Source: Streptomyces sp. MUM 178J (lineage in GTDB: Bacteria > Actinomycetota > Actinomycetes > Streptomycetales > Streptomycetaceae). From it: a stretch of 64,000 bases of DNA. A program made the position numbers and the translations under genes. The notes beneath the pieces were generated by a model. That model was not told the origin of the DNA and did no database searches. It was given only the letters and a program-made list of their open reading frames with translations. Below, one piece after another: positions 18,628 to 30,470 of the stretch. The DNA lies in assembly GCF_022414575.1 (NCBI RefSeq), contig NZ_JADWYQ010000020.1, positions 43,720 through 107,719 on the forward strand. The letters run 5' to 3'. The number at the start of each line of letters is the position of its first letter. Positions within the stretch are counted from its first letter, which is position 1.

Positions 18628-18734
18628 CTGGCCGAGGGCGAGCACCGGCCGGCCGGCCGGGCATCCGCTGGAAGGACCCCTGCCGCCACTGGCGGCCACC
18701 CGTCGGGGGCGGCACGTCGCGCCCGAAAAACGCT

Positions 18735-18776
18735 CCAGGGGCGGCACGCCGTCGTATGACGGTGTGCCGCCCCTGG
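18735..18776 (-). terminator. Intrinsic terminator of the gatB operon
   Basis: A 19-bp stem (18735-18753 with 18758-18776, one G-T pair, loop GTAT). It is followed on the minus strand by a run of five T (18726-18730). It lies 28 bp after gatB. Confidence 0.85.
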
Positions 18777-18804
18777 GGCGAGGGTTGGCCTCAGTCGCAG
18801 GCGG

Positions 18805-20313
18805 TCATGCCTCGACGCCGAGCTTCTGCAGGATCAGCTCCTTGACACGGGCCGCGTCCGCCTGGCCGCGCGTGGCCTTCATGACCGCGCCGACGAGTGC
18901 GCCGACCGCCGCGACCTTGCCGCCGCGGATCTTGTCGGCGATGGCGGCGTTGCCCGCGATCGCCTCGTCGACGGCCGCACCGAGCGCGCCCTCGTCCGAG
19001 ACGACCTTCAGACCGCGCTTCTCGACGACCGCGTCCGGGTCGCCTTCGCCGGCGAGCACGCCCTCGATGACCTGCCGGGCGAGCTTGTCGTTCAGATCGC
19101 CGGAGGCGACCAGCTCGACCACACGGGCCACCTGCGCCGGGGTGATCGGCAGGGAGCCGAGCTCCACGCCCTCCTCGTTGGCGTGGCGGGCCAGCTCGCC
19201 CATCCACCACTTGCGGGCGCCTGCCGCGTCCGCGCCCGCCTGAGTGGTGGCGACGATCAGATCGACCGCGCCCGCGTTGAGGATGGACTGCATGTCCAGC
19301 TCGGAGACACCCCACTCCTCCCGCAGCCGGTTGCGGCGTACGCGCGGCAGCTCGGGCAGCACGGCGCGCAGTTCCTCGACCCACTCGCGGGGCGGGGCGA
19401 CGGGCACCAGGTCGGGCTCCGGGAAGTAGCGGTAGTCCTCGGCCTCCTCCTTGACGCGGCCCGACGTCGTCGTGCCGTCGTCCTCGTGGAAGTGGCGGGT
19501 CTCCTGGATGATCCTGTCGCCCGCGGTGAGCACGGCCGCGTGCCGCTGGATCTCGAAGCGGACGGCCCGTTCGACCGACCGCAGCGAGTTGACGTTCTTC
19601 GTCTCACTGCGGGTGCCGAAGACCGAGACGCCCTGCGGGCGCAGCGACAGGTTGACGTCGCAGCGCATCTGGCCCATCTCCATCCGGGCCTCGGAGACGC
19701 CCAGCGCCCGGATGAGCTCGCGCAGCTCGGTGACGTACGCCTTGGCGACCTCCGGCGCACGCTCGCCCGCGCCGACGATCGGCTTGGTGACGATCTCGAT
19801 CAGCGGGATGCCGGCGCGGTTGTAGTCCAGCAGGGAGTGGGACGCGCCGTGGATGCGGCCGGTGGCGCCGCCGATGTGCGTCGACTTGCCGGTGTCCTCC
19901 TCCATGTGGGCGCGCTCGATCTCCACGCGGAAGACCTCGCCGTCCTCCAGCTGGACGTCCAGATAGCCGTTGTAGGCGATCGGCTCGTCGTACTGGGAGG
20001 TCTGGAAGTTCTTGGGCATGTCCGGATAGAAGTAGTTCTTCCGGGCGAAGCGGCACCACTCGGCGATCTCGCAGTTGAGCGCCAGGCCGATCTTGATCGC
20101 GGACTCCACGCCGGTGGCGTTGACAACCGGGAGAGAGCCCGGCATGCCCAGGCAGGTGGGACAGGTCTGCGAGTTCGGCGCCGCGCCCAGCTCGGTGGAG
20201 CAGCCGCAGAACATCTTGGTCTTGGTGCCGAGCTCGACATGGACCTCCAGGCCCATGACGGGGTCGTAGGCCGCGAGGGCCGCCTCGTACGACACCAGTT
20301 CAGTGACGGTCAC
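18805..20313 (-). CDS. gatB: Glu-tRNA(Gln)/Asp-tRNA(Asn) amidotransferase subunit B
   Basis: GatB, 502 aa, binds the misacylated tRNA and activates its side-chain carboxylate with ATP. GatA-derived ammonia then converts it to Gln-tRNA(Gln) (or Asn-tRNA). Signatures are [20 protein letters not shown] at the N-terminus, [16 protein letters not shown] with the zinc-binding cysteines, and the [11 protein letters not shown] and [13 protein letters not shown] motifs. The C-terminal YqeY-like helical tail is complete. It is the last gene of the gatC-gatA-orf-gatB operon and starts 16 nt after the small gene. Full family length. Confidence 0.98.
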   Translation of the reverse strand: MTVTELVSYEAALAAYDPVMGLEVHVELGTKTKMFCGCSTELGAAPNSQTCPTCLGMPGSLPVVNATGVESAIKIGLALNCEIAEWCRFARKNYFYPDMPKNFQTSQYDEPIAYNGYLDVQLEDGEVFRVEIERAHMEEDTGKSTHIGGATGRIHGASHSLLDYNRAGIPLIEIVTKPIVGAGERAPEVAKAYVTELRELIRALGVSEARMEMGQMRCDVNLSLRPQGVSVFGTRSETKNVNSLRSVERAVRFEIQRHAAVLTAGDRIIQETRHFHEDDGTTTSGRVKEEAEDYRYFPEPDLVPVAPPREWVEELRAVLPELPRVRRNRLREEWGVSELDMQSILNAGAVDLIVATTQAGADAAGARKWWMGELARHANEEGVELGSLPITPAQVARVVELVASGDLNDKLARQVIEGVLAGEGDPDAVVEKRGLKVVSDEGALGAAVDEAIAGNAAIADKIRGGKVAAVGALVGAVMKATRGQADAARVKELILQKLGVEA

Positions 20314-20329
20314 GGTGAAACTTTCCCTC

Positions 20330-20560
20330 TCAGCCGAGCAGAACGTCGTCGTCGCCGATGCGCTTCAGCTCGCGGTAGAGCAGCGCAAGGCCGGTCACGA
20401 TGGCCGCGGCGGACACGGCGGCGTCGATCAGCCGAAGCGTGTCGTGCTCCATGCGGGCCTTCTTGGCCTGCTTGATCACACTCACCGCGCCGAACGCGGT
20501 GGTGCCCATGGACAGATACGTACCGGCCTTGGACTTCTTGAATCCCTTGGCCTTCGACAT
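20330..20560 (-). CDS. Small membrane-associated hypothetical protein inside the gat operon
   Basis: A 76-aa protein ([26 protein letters not shown]...) with a very basic N-terminus and one hydrophobic segment ([22 protein letters not shown]). It lies between gatA (5 nt away) and gatB (16 nt away), so it is cotranscribed. It has no recognised domain. By position it corresponds to the small gene found there in S. coelicolor. Its role in amidation, if any, is unknown. Confidence 0.75.
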   Translation of the reverse strand: MSKAKGFKKSKAGTYLSMGTTAFGAVSVIKQAKKARMEHDTLRLIDAAVSAAAIVTGLALLYRELKRIGDDDVLLG

Positions 20561-20565
20561 GGCAC

Positions 20566-22062
20566 TCACAGCGAGGGAGCCTCCTCCAGCAGCGGATGGC
20601 CCCACTTTTCCATGAAGGCGGCCTCGACGGCGGCGCCCACCGTGTAGAGGCGGTCGTCCTTCATGGCGGGGGCGACGATCTGCAGACCGACCGGGAGATT
20701 GTCCTCCGGGGCCAGACCGCAGGGCAGTGACATCGCGGCGTTCCCGGCCAGGTTGACCGGGATGGTGCACAGGTCGGCGTAGTACATGGCGATCGGGTCG
20801 TCCACGCGCTCGCCGATCGGGAAGGCGGTGGTCGGGGTCGTCGGGGAGACGATCACGTCGACCTGTTCGAAGGCCTTCTCGAAGTCCTGCGCGATGAGGG
20901 TGCGCACCTTCTGGGCGGAGCCGTAGTACGCGTCGTAGTAGCCGGAGCTCAGCGCGTAGGTGCCGAGCATGATGCGGCGCTTGACCTCGGGGCCGAAGCC
21001 GTCCGCGCGGGTGACGGCGGTGACGTCCTCGGCGGACTTCGTGCCGTCGTCGCCGGTGCGCAGGCCGTATCGCAGGCCGTCGAAGCGGGCCAGGTTCGAG
21101 GAGCACTCGGACGGCGCGATCAGGTAGTACGCGGAGAGCGCGAGGTCAAAGGACGGGCAGTCCAGCTCGACGACCTCGGCGCCGAGCTCCTTCAGCAGCG
21201 CGACGGACTCCTCGAAGCGCTGCATCACCCCGGCCTGGTAGTGCTCGCCGCGGAACTGCTTGACGACGCCGACGCGCATGCCGGCGACCGATCCGTTGCG
21301 GGCGGCCTCGACGACCGGCGGGACCGGGGCGTCGATCGACGTCGAGTCGAGCGGGTCATGGCCGGCGATGGCCTCGTGGAGCAGCGCGGCGTCCAGGACC
21401 GTGCGGGCGCAGGGGCCGCCCTGGTCGAGGGAGGACGAGAACGCGACCATGCCGAAGCGGGAGACCCCGCCGTACGTCGGCTTGACGCCGACCGTGCCGG
21501 TGACCGAGGCCGGCTGGCGGATGGAGCCTCCGGTGTCGGTGCCGATGGCCAGCGGCGCCTGGTACGAGGCGAGGGCGGCGCTGGAACCGCCGCCGGATCC
21601 GCCGGGGATCTTCGTCAGGTCCCAGGGGTTGCCGGTGGGGCCGTAGGCGCTGTTCTCGGTGGAGGACCCCATGGCGAACTCGTCCATGTTGGTCTTGCCG
21701 AGGATGACGACGTCCGCCGCCTTCAGCTTCTTGGTGAGCGTCGCGTCGTACGGCGGGATCCAGCCTTCGAGGATCTTGGAGCCGACGGTGGTGGGAATGC
21801 CCTCGGTGGTGAAGATGTCCTTCAGCGCGAGCGGCACGCCCGCCAGCGGGCCGAGCTTCTCGCCCGCCTCGCGCTTGGCGTCCACGGCGCGGGCCTGGGC
21901 GAGCGCGCCCTCCCGGTCCACGTGCAGAAACGCGTGCACCTTCTCATCGACGGCCTCGATGCGGGCGAGGTGCGCCTCGGTGACCTCGACGGCCGTGAGC
22001 TCGCCGGAGGCGATCTTCGCGGCGATCTCGGCCGCGGTGAGCTTGATGATGCTGTCCGTCAT
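20566..22062 (-). CDS. gatA: Glu-tRNA(Gln)/Asp-tRNA(Asn) amidotransferase subunit A
   Basis: GatA, 498 aa, amidase-signature enzyme that releases ammonia from glutamine for the GatCAB complex. The catalytic Lys is in [13 protein letters not shown]. The cis-Ser/nucleophile Ser region is [20 protein letters not shown] followed by [13 protein letters not shown]. The gene starts 6 nt after gatC, and its stop is 5 nt from the next start, a compact operon. Full length, no disruption. Confidence 0.98.
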   Translation of the reverse strand: MTDSIIKLTAAEIAAKIASGELTAVEVTEAHLARIEAVDEKVHAFLHVDREGALAQARAVDAKREAGEKLGPLAGVPLALKDIFTTEGIPTTVGSKILEGWIPPYDATLTKKLKAADVVILGKTNMDEFAMGSSTENSAYGPTGNPWDLTKIPGGSGGGSSAALASYQAPLAIGTDTGGSIRQPASVTGTVGVKPTYGGVSRFGMVAFSSSLDQGGPCARTVLDAALLHEAIAGHDPLDSTSIDAPVPPVVEAARNGSVAGMRVGVVKQFRGEHYQAGVMQRFEESVALLKELGAEVVELDCPSFDLALSAYYLIAPSECSSNLARFDGLRYGLRTGDDGTKSAEDVTAVTRADGFGPEVKRRIMLGTYALSSGYYDAYYGSAQKVRTLIAQDFEKAFEQVDVIVSPTTPTTAFPIGERVDDPIAMYYADLCTIPVNLAGNAAMSLPCGLAPEDNLPVGLQIVAPAMKDDRLYTVGAAVEAAFMEKWGHPLLEEAPSL

Positions 22063-22068
22063 GGCTGT

Positions 22069-22365
22069 TCAGTCCTCCCCCAGGATCTGCGGCACCTTGA
22101 AACGCTGCTGCTCCTGGGCCGGGGCGCCGGAGAGCGCCTGCTCGGGGGTGAGCGACGGACGAACCTCGTCCGCGCGCATGACGTTGGTCAGCGGCAGCGG
22201 GTGGGAGGTCGGGGGCACGTCTTGGTCGGCGACCTCGGAGACGCGGGCGACCGCGCCGATGATGTCGTCGAGCTGTCCGGCGAAGTGGTCGAGCTCTTCG
22301 TCCTTCAGCTCCAGACGCGCCAGCCGGGCGAGGTGGGCGACCTCCTCGCGCGTAATGCCAGGCAT
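22069..22365 (-). CDS. gatC: Glu-tRNA(Gln)/Asp-tRNA(Asn) amidotransferase subunit C
   Basis: GatC, 98 aa, the small subunit that clamps GatA to GatB. It has the typical N-terminus [22 protein letters not shown] and the central [14 protein letters not shown]. It is the first gene of the operon, with a GAGGATCG ribosome site before ATG 22365. The promoter must lie in the 101 bp up to the RmdB-like gene. Confidence 0.97.
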   Translation of the reverse strand: MPGITREEVAHLARLARLELKDEELDHFAGQLDDIIGAVARVSEVADQDVPPTSHPLPLTNVMRADEVRPSLTPEQALSGAPAQEQQRFKVPQILGED

Positions 22366-22466
22366 GCAGCGATCCTCAGGGGTGAGTGTGAGTATTTTGG
22401 CCTCAATCCTATGGGGCGCGCGACGTCGGCCGGTAAACGGTTCGGTTCAGGGTGTGGGGGCTCGGG

Positions 22467-24653
22467 TCAGGCGACCGTCTGCCCCGAGGGGTTCTCCACG
22501 TCGGCGGAGACCGCGGGGGCCGCCGACGCCCCCGCGCCCGCACCCGCACCTGCGCCCGCACCCGCACCCGCACCCGCACCCGCAGGAAGCTCCGCCGGGC
22601 GGCGCCAGCCGTGCTCGCCGCGGGTGCGGAGCCACGCCGTGGTCTCCTGCGGAGGCATCGCGGGCGCGACCAGCCAGCCCTGCACGGCGTCGCATCCCAT
22701 GCTCCGCAGCCGCTCCCACGTCTCGTCGTCCTCCACGCCCTCCGCGACCACGAGCAGTCCCAGCGAGTGGGCGAGGTCCAGCGTGCAGCGGACGATCTCC
22801 GCGTCCTCGGCGTCGACGGCGAGCCGGGCCACGAAGGAGCGGTCGATCTTGAGCTCGCTCACCGGGAGGCGGCGGAGGTGGACCAGCGAGGAGTAACCGG
22901 TGCCGAAGTCGTCGAGTGACATCTTCACGCCGTGGTCGCTGAGCCCGGCGAGGGTGTCGGCGGCACGCTGCGGCTCCTCCAGCAGCACATGCTCGGTGAT
23001 CTCCAACTGAAGTGCGCCCGGCGGCACCCCGTGGCGGGCGAGCCGTGCGGCGACGGCCCCGGCGAAGCCGGGGGTGTGGACGTCGCGCGGGGAGACGTTG
23101 ACCGCCACCGGGACCGTCAGGCCCTGCTCGCGCCAGCGGGCGACCTGCGCGAGCGCGGTCTCCAGGACGTACTCGGTCAGATGCGGCATCAGTCCGGAGG
23201 ACTCGGCGATCGCGATGAACTCGTCCGGAGGGACTCGCCCCCGGTCCGGGTGGACCCAGCGCACCAGCGCTTCGAGACCGGCGACATGCCCGTCGAAGCC
23301 GACCTTGGGCTGGTAGTGCAGCTCCACCTCGCCGGCGTCGAGGGCCCGCCGCAGATCGCCGAGAAGACCGAGCCGGTCGGGGGTGTTGCTGTCCCGCTTG
23401 GACTCGTACACCTCGACGCCCGTGCGGTCCCGCTTGGCCTGGTACATGGCCACGTCGGCGCGGCGCAGCAGCCCTTCGGCGTCATGGGCGTGGTCGGGGA
23501 AGACCGCCAGGCCGGCGCTGGCCTCCAGCACCAGGGTGAGACCGTCCAGGTCGAGCGGTGAGGACAGGGCGGCCACGAGATGGCGGGTGATGCGCTGGGC
23601 GCTGGTGGTGGAGTCGGCCGTGGGCAGCAGCACCGCGAACTCGTCGCCGCCCAGCCGCGCGGCCTCAGCCCCGCGCGGGAGCGCGACCTTCAGCCGGTCG
23701 GCTATCTGGAGGAGCAGCCGGTCGCCCGCCAGATGGCCGAGTGTGTCATTGACCGAGCGGAAGCGGTCGAGGTCGATCAGCACGAGGGCGGCGCGCTCGC
23801 CGTTTCCCTCGGCGTCCTCCAGCGCGGCCCAGGTGCGCTCCAGCAGCCACTGGCGGTTGGGCAGTCCGGTCAGCGGGTCGCGGAGCTGCTCCTCCGCGCG
23901 GGCCCGCGCGATCCACAGGGTGGAGTCAAGGGCGATCAGCGGCACGGCGAACAGCGGCAGGAACAGCGGCCTGGTCATGGCGACGACGCAGATCAGCGGG
24001 GTGATGCCGAGGAGGGCGACGGCGACGAGCCCCTGTCGCAGCAGGGCGGTGCGCGCGGCGGTGGGCAGTCCGACGCCCTGCGGCGCGAGCACGTACCACA
24101 GCAGTACGCGGGTGACGGCGAGATATGCGGCAGCGGCCGCCATGACCCCGGGGACGGCCGCGACCCCCCAGCCGAGGGGGTTCCAGGGTGCGGCGACGCT
24201 CGGGACCACCCCGAACGCGGCGAGGAGGAGCGCGGCCGCGCCGATGCCGAGTATGTCGACCGCGCCGTGCAGCGTGCCCTGCCGCCAGCGGCTCCGGCGG
24301 GCGGCTCCGACGAGGGCGACGACGGTGAGGCTGACGAGGCCGGCCGGCACCCAGCCGAACAGCAGCAGCACGGCCAGGGTGAGGGCGGCGCCGGAGCCGG
24401 TGCCGCCCCACCAGCGGTCGCGCCCCAGCGCGACGAGATGGCCGATGACGAGGCCGGTGAGAAGGGCCAGCGACCAGCCGAGGGCGCCGCCGGGGAAGAG
24501 TGCCCGGCCCTCGCGCACGGTGAACACGATGCCCGCGGCGAGGACGCCGGCTGCGCCGGCCGTGACGGCGAGGGGCAGCCAGGTCGCCGTGTCCGCAAGG
24601 GCCGCGAAGGCACGCGGCCGTGAGACCGGGGCGGCGCTTTCGGTCGGTTTCAT
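22467..24653 (-). CDS. rmdB: Membrane GGDEF-EAL c-di-GMP enzyme, RmdB-like
   Basis: A 728-aa protein with about eight to ten hydrophobic segments in the first 260 residues, then GGDEF, EAL and a low-complexity tail. The GGDEF signature is intact (RLGGDEFAVL). The EAL signature is intact (GLEALVRWVHP), with downstream IDRSFVARL and VAEGVED motifs. Position between gatC and ligA and the domain order match S. coelicolor RmdB (SCO5495), a c-di-GMP phosphodiesterase affecting colony morphology and development. ATG 24653 has AGAGGGA upstream. The tail carries eight 6-nt repeats encoding Ala-Gly. Symbol assigned by synteny. Confidence 0.85.
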   Translation of the reverse strand: MKPTESAAPVSRPRAFAALADTATWLPLAVTAGAAGVLAAGIVFTVREGRALFPGGALGWSLALLTGLVIGHLVALGRDRWWGGTGSGAALTLAVLLLFGWVPAGLVSLTVVALVGAARRSRWRQGTLHGAVDILGIGAAALLLAAFGVVPSVAAPWNPLGWGVAAVPGVMAAAAAYLAVTRVLLWYVLAPQGVGLPTAARTALLRQGLVAVALLGITPLICVVAMTRPLFLPLFAVPLIALDSTLWIARARAEEQLRDPLTGLPNRQWLLERTWAALEDAEGNGERAALVLIDLDRFRSVNDTLGHLAGDRLLLQIADRLKVALPRGAEAARLGGDEFAVLLPTADSTTSAQRITRHLVAALSSPLDLDGLTLVLEASAGLAVFPDHAHDAEGLLRRADVAMYQAKRDRTGVEVYESKRDSNTPDRLGLLGDLRRALDAGEVELHYQPKVGFDGHVAGLEALVRWVHPDRGRVPPDEFIAIAESSGLMPHLTEYVLETALAQVARWREQGLTVPVAVNVSPRDVHTPGFAGAVAARLARHGVPPGALQLEITEHVLLEEPQRAADTLAGLSDHGVKMSLDDFGTGYSSLVHLRRLPVSELKIDRSFVARLAVDAEDAEIVRCTLDLAHSLGLLVVAEGVEDDETWERLRSMGCDAVQGWLVAPAMPPQETTAWLRTRGEHGWRRPAELPAGAGAGAGAGAGAGAGAGASAAPAVSADVENPSGQTVA
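22534..22581. repeat. Hexanucleotide microsatellite in the RmdB-like gene 3' end
   Basis: Eight 6-nt units of the form GC(A/G)CC(C/T); the last four are identical GCACCC. They encode an (Ala-Gly)n linker after the EAL domain, about 20 codons before the stop. Copy-number change would be frame-neutral. Confidence 0.9.
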
Positions 24654-24987
24654 TCCCGTCCCTCTCACAGCCGGCGGTGCCGATGCGTCTGCCTCGCGAT
24701 GGCTCCCTTTGTCATGCCACCACGACTGAAATCCCACCACGCAGCCGTGCACGACAGGCGCGCATCTCAACAGTAGGCCGCAGGAAGCTCGGACGGGCAG
24801 CGCTCTACAGCTCTTGCCCGAATGCGACCTGGCCACCCTTATCCATCTGGTATGGGCCAAACGGGTGACCTGTACCGAGTGTTCCGTCCACCCGACGCGC
24901 CGTACGTTTCCGGCCTTCCGCATCCTGTGCACGCCGCTGCGTAAGCCCTTCACGGCTCCCTCCCAAGCCCCGCACACTGACGGTCCA
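24654..24987. other. Intergenic region between ligA and the RmdB-like gene
   Basis: 334 bp with no convincing gene. It must hold the RmdB-like gene promoter. I saw neither a clean ligA terminator hairpin nor a good BldD box; the nearest (around 24872) has two core mismatches. Confidence 0.5.
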
Positions 24988-27267
<2,280 letters not shown>

Positions 27268-28263
27268 TCACTCAGGGTTGTCCGCGAGCGATCTCGCGGC
27301 CCGGACGCAGTGGGCGAGCGCCGCGCGGGTGTACGCGGGTGAGGCACCCGCGAGGCCGCACGAGGGAGTGATCACCACGGACCCCGCGAGAGTCCCCGGA
27401 TTCAGCCCCAGCCTGCGCCACAGCGTCCTGACACCCATGACGCTACCCGCCGGGTCTGACAATGCCGTGTCGACGGACGGCACGACCCCGGCCAGCAGCC
27501 GGGTGCCCGCCTCCACCGCCTCACCGATCGCCTCCTCATCACGCTCGGTGATCAGCCCGAAATCGAACGAAACGGCCGACGCTCCGGCGCGCCGCAGCAG
27601 CGCGAAGGGCACGTCCGGCGCACAGGAGTGCACCACGACCGGACCCTCGTGGACCGCCGCCACATCCCGCAGCGCGCTCTCGACGAGCTGCCGGTCGACG
27701 GCCCGGTGGGTGCGGTAGCCGCTGGCCGTCCGGATCTGTCCGCGCAGTACGGCGGTGAGCGACGGCTCGTCGAGCTGAAGGACGAGCTGCGCGCCCGGCA
27801 CCCGGCGGGCGACCTCCGCGAGATGGGCGCGCAGCCCCTCCGCGAGCGACGCCGCGAGGTCGCGGCAGGCCCCCGGGTCGGCGAGCGCCGCCTCGCCGCC
27901 GCGCAGCTCCACGGCGGCGGCGAGCGTCCACGGCCCCGCGGCCTGCACCTTGAGCGGACCGGTGTACCCCTGGGTGAACTCCTCCAGCGCGTCGAGATCT
28001 TCGCCGAGCCAGGAGCGGGCGCGCCGGGTGTCCCGACCGGGCCGGTCGCTGATCCGCCAGCCGCTGGGCTCCACGTGCGCGTACAGGTCGACGAGCAGCC
28101 CCACGGTCCGCCCGATCATGTCGGCGCCGGGCCCGCGGGCGGGCAGCTCGGGCAGGTGGGGGAACTCCTCGAAGGTCCCGGTGACGGTCTTCGCGGCCTC
28201 GCGCGCGTCGCCGCCGGGCATGGAGCCGACGCCGGTCGCTCCCTGGAACATCTGCTCGCTCAT
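27268..28263 (-). CDS. MetE-like cobalamin-independent methionine synthase C-terminal-type protein
   Basis: A 331-aa single-domain protein of the UROD/MetE-like fold. It starts GATGVGSMPGGDAREAAKTV and carries zinc-ligand-type motifs HSCAPDVPFALL and TPSCGLAG near the C-terminus. It is half the size of true MetE, so the methyl donor and acceptor are uncertain. Its ATG overlaps the SDR stop (ATGA, 28260-28263), so the two are translationally coupled. Confidence 0.8.
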   Translation of the reverse strand: MSEQMFQGATGVGSMPGGDAREAAKTVTGTFEEFPHLPELPARGPGADMIGRTVGLLVDLYAHVEPSGWRISDRPGRDTRRARSWLGEDLDALEEFTQGYTGPLKVQAAGPWTLAAAVELRGGEAALADPGACRDLAASLAEGLRAHLAEVARRVPGAQLVLQLDEPSLTAVLRGQIRTASGYRTHRAVDRQLVESALRDVAAVHEGPVVVHSCAPDVPFALLRRAGASAVSFDFGLITERDEEAIGEAVEAGTRLLAGVVPSVDTALSDPAGSVMGVRTLWRRLGLNPGTLAGSVVITPSCGLAGASPAYTRAALAHCVRAARSLADNPE

Positions 28264-28949
28264 CGCCCCGGCCGCACCGTCAGATCGTTGATCTCCGCGT
28301 CCCGGGGCAGGTCGATCGCGGTGAGGATCGCCGTCGCGACGGACTCGGGGTCGATCCAGCGGGACGGTTCGTACTCCTTGCCCTCCTGGGCGTGCACCTT
28401 GGCCTGCATGGGGCTGGCGGTGCGCCCCGGGTAGACGGAGGTCACCCGCACGCCGTTCCCGTGCTCCTCCTGCCGCAGCGAGTCCGCGAGCGCCTTCAGC
28501 CCGTGCTTGGAGGCGGCGTACGCGCTCCACCCGGCATGGGCGTTGAGCCCGGAGCCGGAGTTGACGAAGACCGCGTGCCCCCTGGCGGCCCGCAGCTGGG
28601 GCAGGAAGAGCCGGGTGAGCTCGGCCGGTGCGATGAGGTTGACGTTGAGCTGCTGCCGCCAGGTCTTGCAGCCCAGCTCGCCGACCGTGCCGAGGTCGAG
28701 GACCCCCGCGCTGTGCACCAGCGAGTCGATCCGTTCCGGCATGGTCTGGTGCCCGAACGCCCACGAGATCCGGTCCGGTTCCGCGAGGTCGGCGACGAGG
28801 GTACGGGCCCCGGGGAACTGTCCTGCCAGGTCCTTGGCCCGCCCGGCATCCCGCGCCAGCAGTACGAGGTCGTCGCCGCGCTCATCGAGCCGCCGCGCCA
28901 CGGCCGCGCCGATTCCGGAACCTGCTCCGGTGATCACATGTGTAGCCAT
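28260..28949 (-). CDS. Short-chain dehydrogenase/reductase
   Basis: A 229-aa classical SDR. The cofactor motif is TGAGSGIG, the catalytic Ser lies in VFVNSGSGLNAHAGW and the catalytic pair is YAASK. The C-terminal half is slightly short but complete. It is upstream of and overlaps the MetE-like gene by 4 nt, implying coordinated expression. The substrate is unknown. Confidence 0.88.
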   Translation of the reverse strand: MATHVITGAGSGIGAAVARRLDERGDDLVLLARDAGRAKDLAGQFPGARTLVADLAEPDRISWAFGHQTMPERIDSLVHSAGVLDLGTVGELGCKTWRQQLNVNLIAPAELTRLFLPQLRAARGHAVFVNSGSGLNAHAGWSAYAASKHGLKALADSLRQEEHGNGVRVTSVYPGRTASPMQAKVHAQEGKEYEPSRWIDPESVATAILTAIDLPRDAEINDLTVRPGR

Positions 28950-28964
28950 GGCCCCATGCTCGCA

Positions 28965-29504
28965 TCACCGGCGGCGCATCGACTCCTCCAGGTAGGCGAG
29001 CGCGGCGACGGCGTCCTCCGCGAAGAAGACCAGGTCCGCGAGGGGGAGCGGAAGGAACCCCTCCTCTTCCATCCGGCGGAACTGCTGCTTCAGCCCGTCG
29101 TAGAACCCTTCCGTGTTCAGCAGCACGACCGGCTTGGCGTGGTGACCGTGCTTCTTCAGCTCCAGGATCTCGGTCGCCTCGTCCAGCGTCCCGGTGCCGC
29201 CCACCATGACCACCACCGCGTCGGCCTTGGCGAGCAGCAGCGCCTTGCGCTCCGCGAGGTCCCTGGCGATGACCATCTCGTCGGCCTCAGCGCGGGTCCT
29301 GGCGGCGAGGAACTCCACCGAAACCCCCACGAGCCGTCCGCCGGCCTCCTCCACCCCGTCCGCGACGACCTTCATCAGCCCGCAGTCCGAACCTCCCCAC
29401 ACCAGGGTGTGCCCGCCCTTGCCGATCAGCTGCGCGAATTCGCGCGCGGGTCGGGTGTAGCGCTCGTCGAGGTCGGCGGCGGAGAGGAAGACGCAGATGT
29501 TCAT
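28965..29504 (-). CDS. LOG family (TIGR00730-like) protein
   Basis: A 179-aa Rossmann-like protein of the lysine-decarboxylase-like/LOG family, known to release cytokinin-type bases from nucleoside monophosphates. Family motifs are WGGSDCGLMKVVADG and VGGTGTLDEATEI. The second deviates from the canonical PGGxGTxxE by Val for Pro. The start ATG 29504 overlaps upstream frames of the divergent DUF427 gene, and the shared control region is only about 60 bp. Confidence 0.82.
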   Translation of the reverse strand: MNICVFLSAADLDERYTRPAREFAQLIGKGGHTLVWGGSDCGLMKVVADGVEEAGGRLVGVSVEFLAARTRAEADEMVIARDLAERKALLLAKADAVVVMVGGTGTLDEATEILELKKHGHHAKPVVLLNTEGFYDGLKQQFRRMEEEGFLPLPLADLVFFAEDAVAALAYLEESMRRR

Positions 29505-29562
29505 GGCCGATACCGTACGGGTGGAGGGAATCCCCGCCCCAGCGGTTTTCGTTGTGCCGTAC

Positions 29563-29892
29563 ATGACCTCAGGCCACCGCATCACCATCGAACCCTCCAC
29601 GCACCACGTCCGCGTCGTCTCCGACGGAGCCCTCCTGGCGGAGAGCCGCCGCCCTGTGGTGCTGCGCGAGACGGGCTGCCCCGTGCGCTACTACATCCCT
29701 CCGGAGGACGTCCGCACCGACCTGCTGACGGAGTCGGACACCCACACGCACTGCCCCTTCAAGGGCACGGCCTCCTACTGGTCCCGCCCAGGCGCCGAAG
29801 ATCTGGTGTGGGCCTACCCGGACCCGAAGCCGGACGTGGCTCAGATCAAGGGGCTCTTCTGCTTCTACGAGGTGGAGGTGGTGGAACCCTGA
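29563..29892 (+). CDS. DUF427 domain protein
   Basis: A 109-aa small beta-rich protein of the DUF427 family (GHRITIEPSTHHVRVVSDG, ESDTHTHCPFKGTASYWS, DPKPDVAQIKGLFCFYE). Function is unknown. ATG 29563 fits the family N-terminus but has no Shine-Dalgarno, so it may be leaderless; ATG 29497 is an in-frame alternative that would overlap the divergent LOG gene. The 3' end overlaps the convergent lipoprotein gene by 28 bp. Confidence 0.8.
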   Translation: MTSGHRITIEPSTHHVRVVSDGALLAESRRPVVLRETGCPVRYYIPPEDVRTDLLTESDTHTHCPFKGTASYWSRPGAEDLVWAYPDPKPDVAQIKGLFCFYEVEVVEP

Positions 29893-30470
29893 GGCACGCC
29901 GGGGGACGCGGGGACCGGCGTCTTGGCGGACCAGAAGTCCGAGTGGACGTTGGGGTAGGGGATCTCGACGCCTGAGTAGGCAGGACCATTGGGCGTGGCT
30001 GAGGGTTCGGCCACTCCAGACCGCTGCACGCAGGGCGTGGTCACCTTGAGGAACACCTGCCCCTTGTCGCCGACCGTCAGAGTCAGCTGAAAGCCGTCAC
30101 GTGACTTGGCAAAGATTGCCGGGTGCTCCCTGTCCTGGTTCACCGAGCTGATCTCGTACCCGCTCTTGCTCCAGAATCGTTCGATCAACCCGAGGAAGCT
30201 CCCGCGACGCTCCTCCGAGATCACGGTCATCACCGTCCGGCGTCGCGTGACATCGCAGCTGCGGGCTGTGGTGTCATCATGAGCCCACTGGACTTCCGGA
30301 TCTACGGCGTCGATCGTCGCATCCAGCATGGCGTCCGCACGCTCCGCCACAGCTTGCATGTCCATGTCTTTCGCAGACCCTCCGGTACCGCCCCGTCCAC
30401 ACGCAACGACGAGCGTGCCCACCATTGCAATCAGCAGAGCACTGCGTGCCGCCAGTAGAGCTCTGTTCAA
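29865..30470 (-). CDS. Putative lipoprotein, third gene of a coupled operon
   Basis: A 201-aa exported protein with signal ALLIAMVGTLVVAC ending in a lipobox Cys, then a Gly/Ser linker and a small globular domain with two further Cys. No family is recognised. I chose TTG 30470: it overlaps the upstream stop (TTGA) and sits 5 nt after AGAGGAG. The alternative GTG 30476 would overlap its own ribosome site. It is the last gene of the WXG-like/hydrolase/lipoprotein unit. Confidence 0.75.
   Translation of the reverse strand: MNRALLAARSALLIAMVGTLVVACGRGGTGGSAKDMDMQAVAERADAMLDATIDAVDPEVQWAHDDTTARSCDVTRRRTVMTVISEERRGSFLGLIERFWSKSGYEISSVNQDREHPAIFAKSRDGFQLTLTVGDKGQVFLKVTTPCVQRSGVAEPSATPNGPAYSGVEIPYPNVHSDFWSAKTPVPASPGVPQGSTTSTS

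Noticed and set aside
24850..24890. BldD box upstream of the RmdB-like gene
   Set aside because: The closest match has two mismatches in the conserved core.
29497..29562. N-terminal extension of the DUF427 protein from ATG 29497
   Set aside because: It would overlap the divergent LOG gene start, and the family normally begins at the later ATG.
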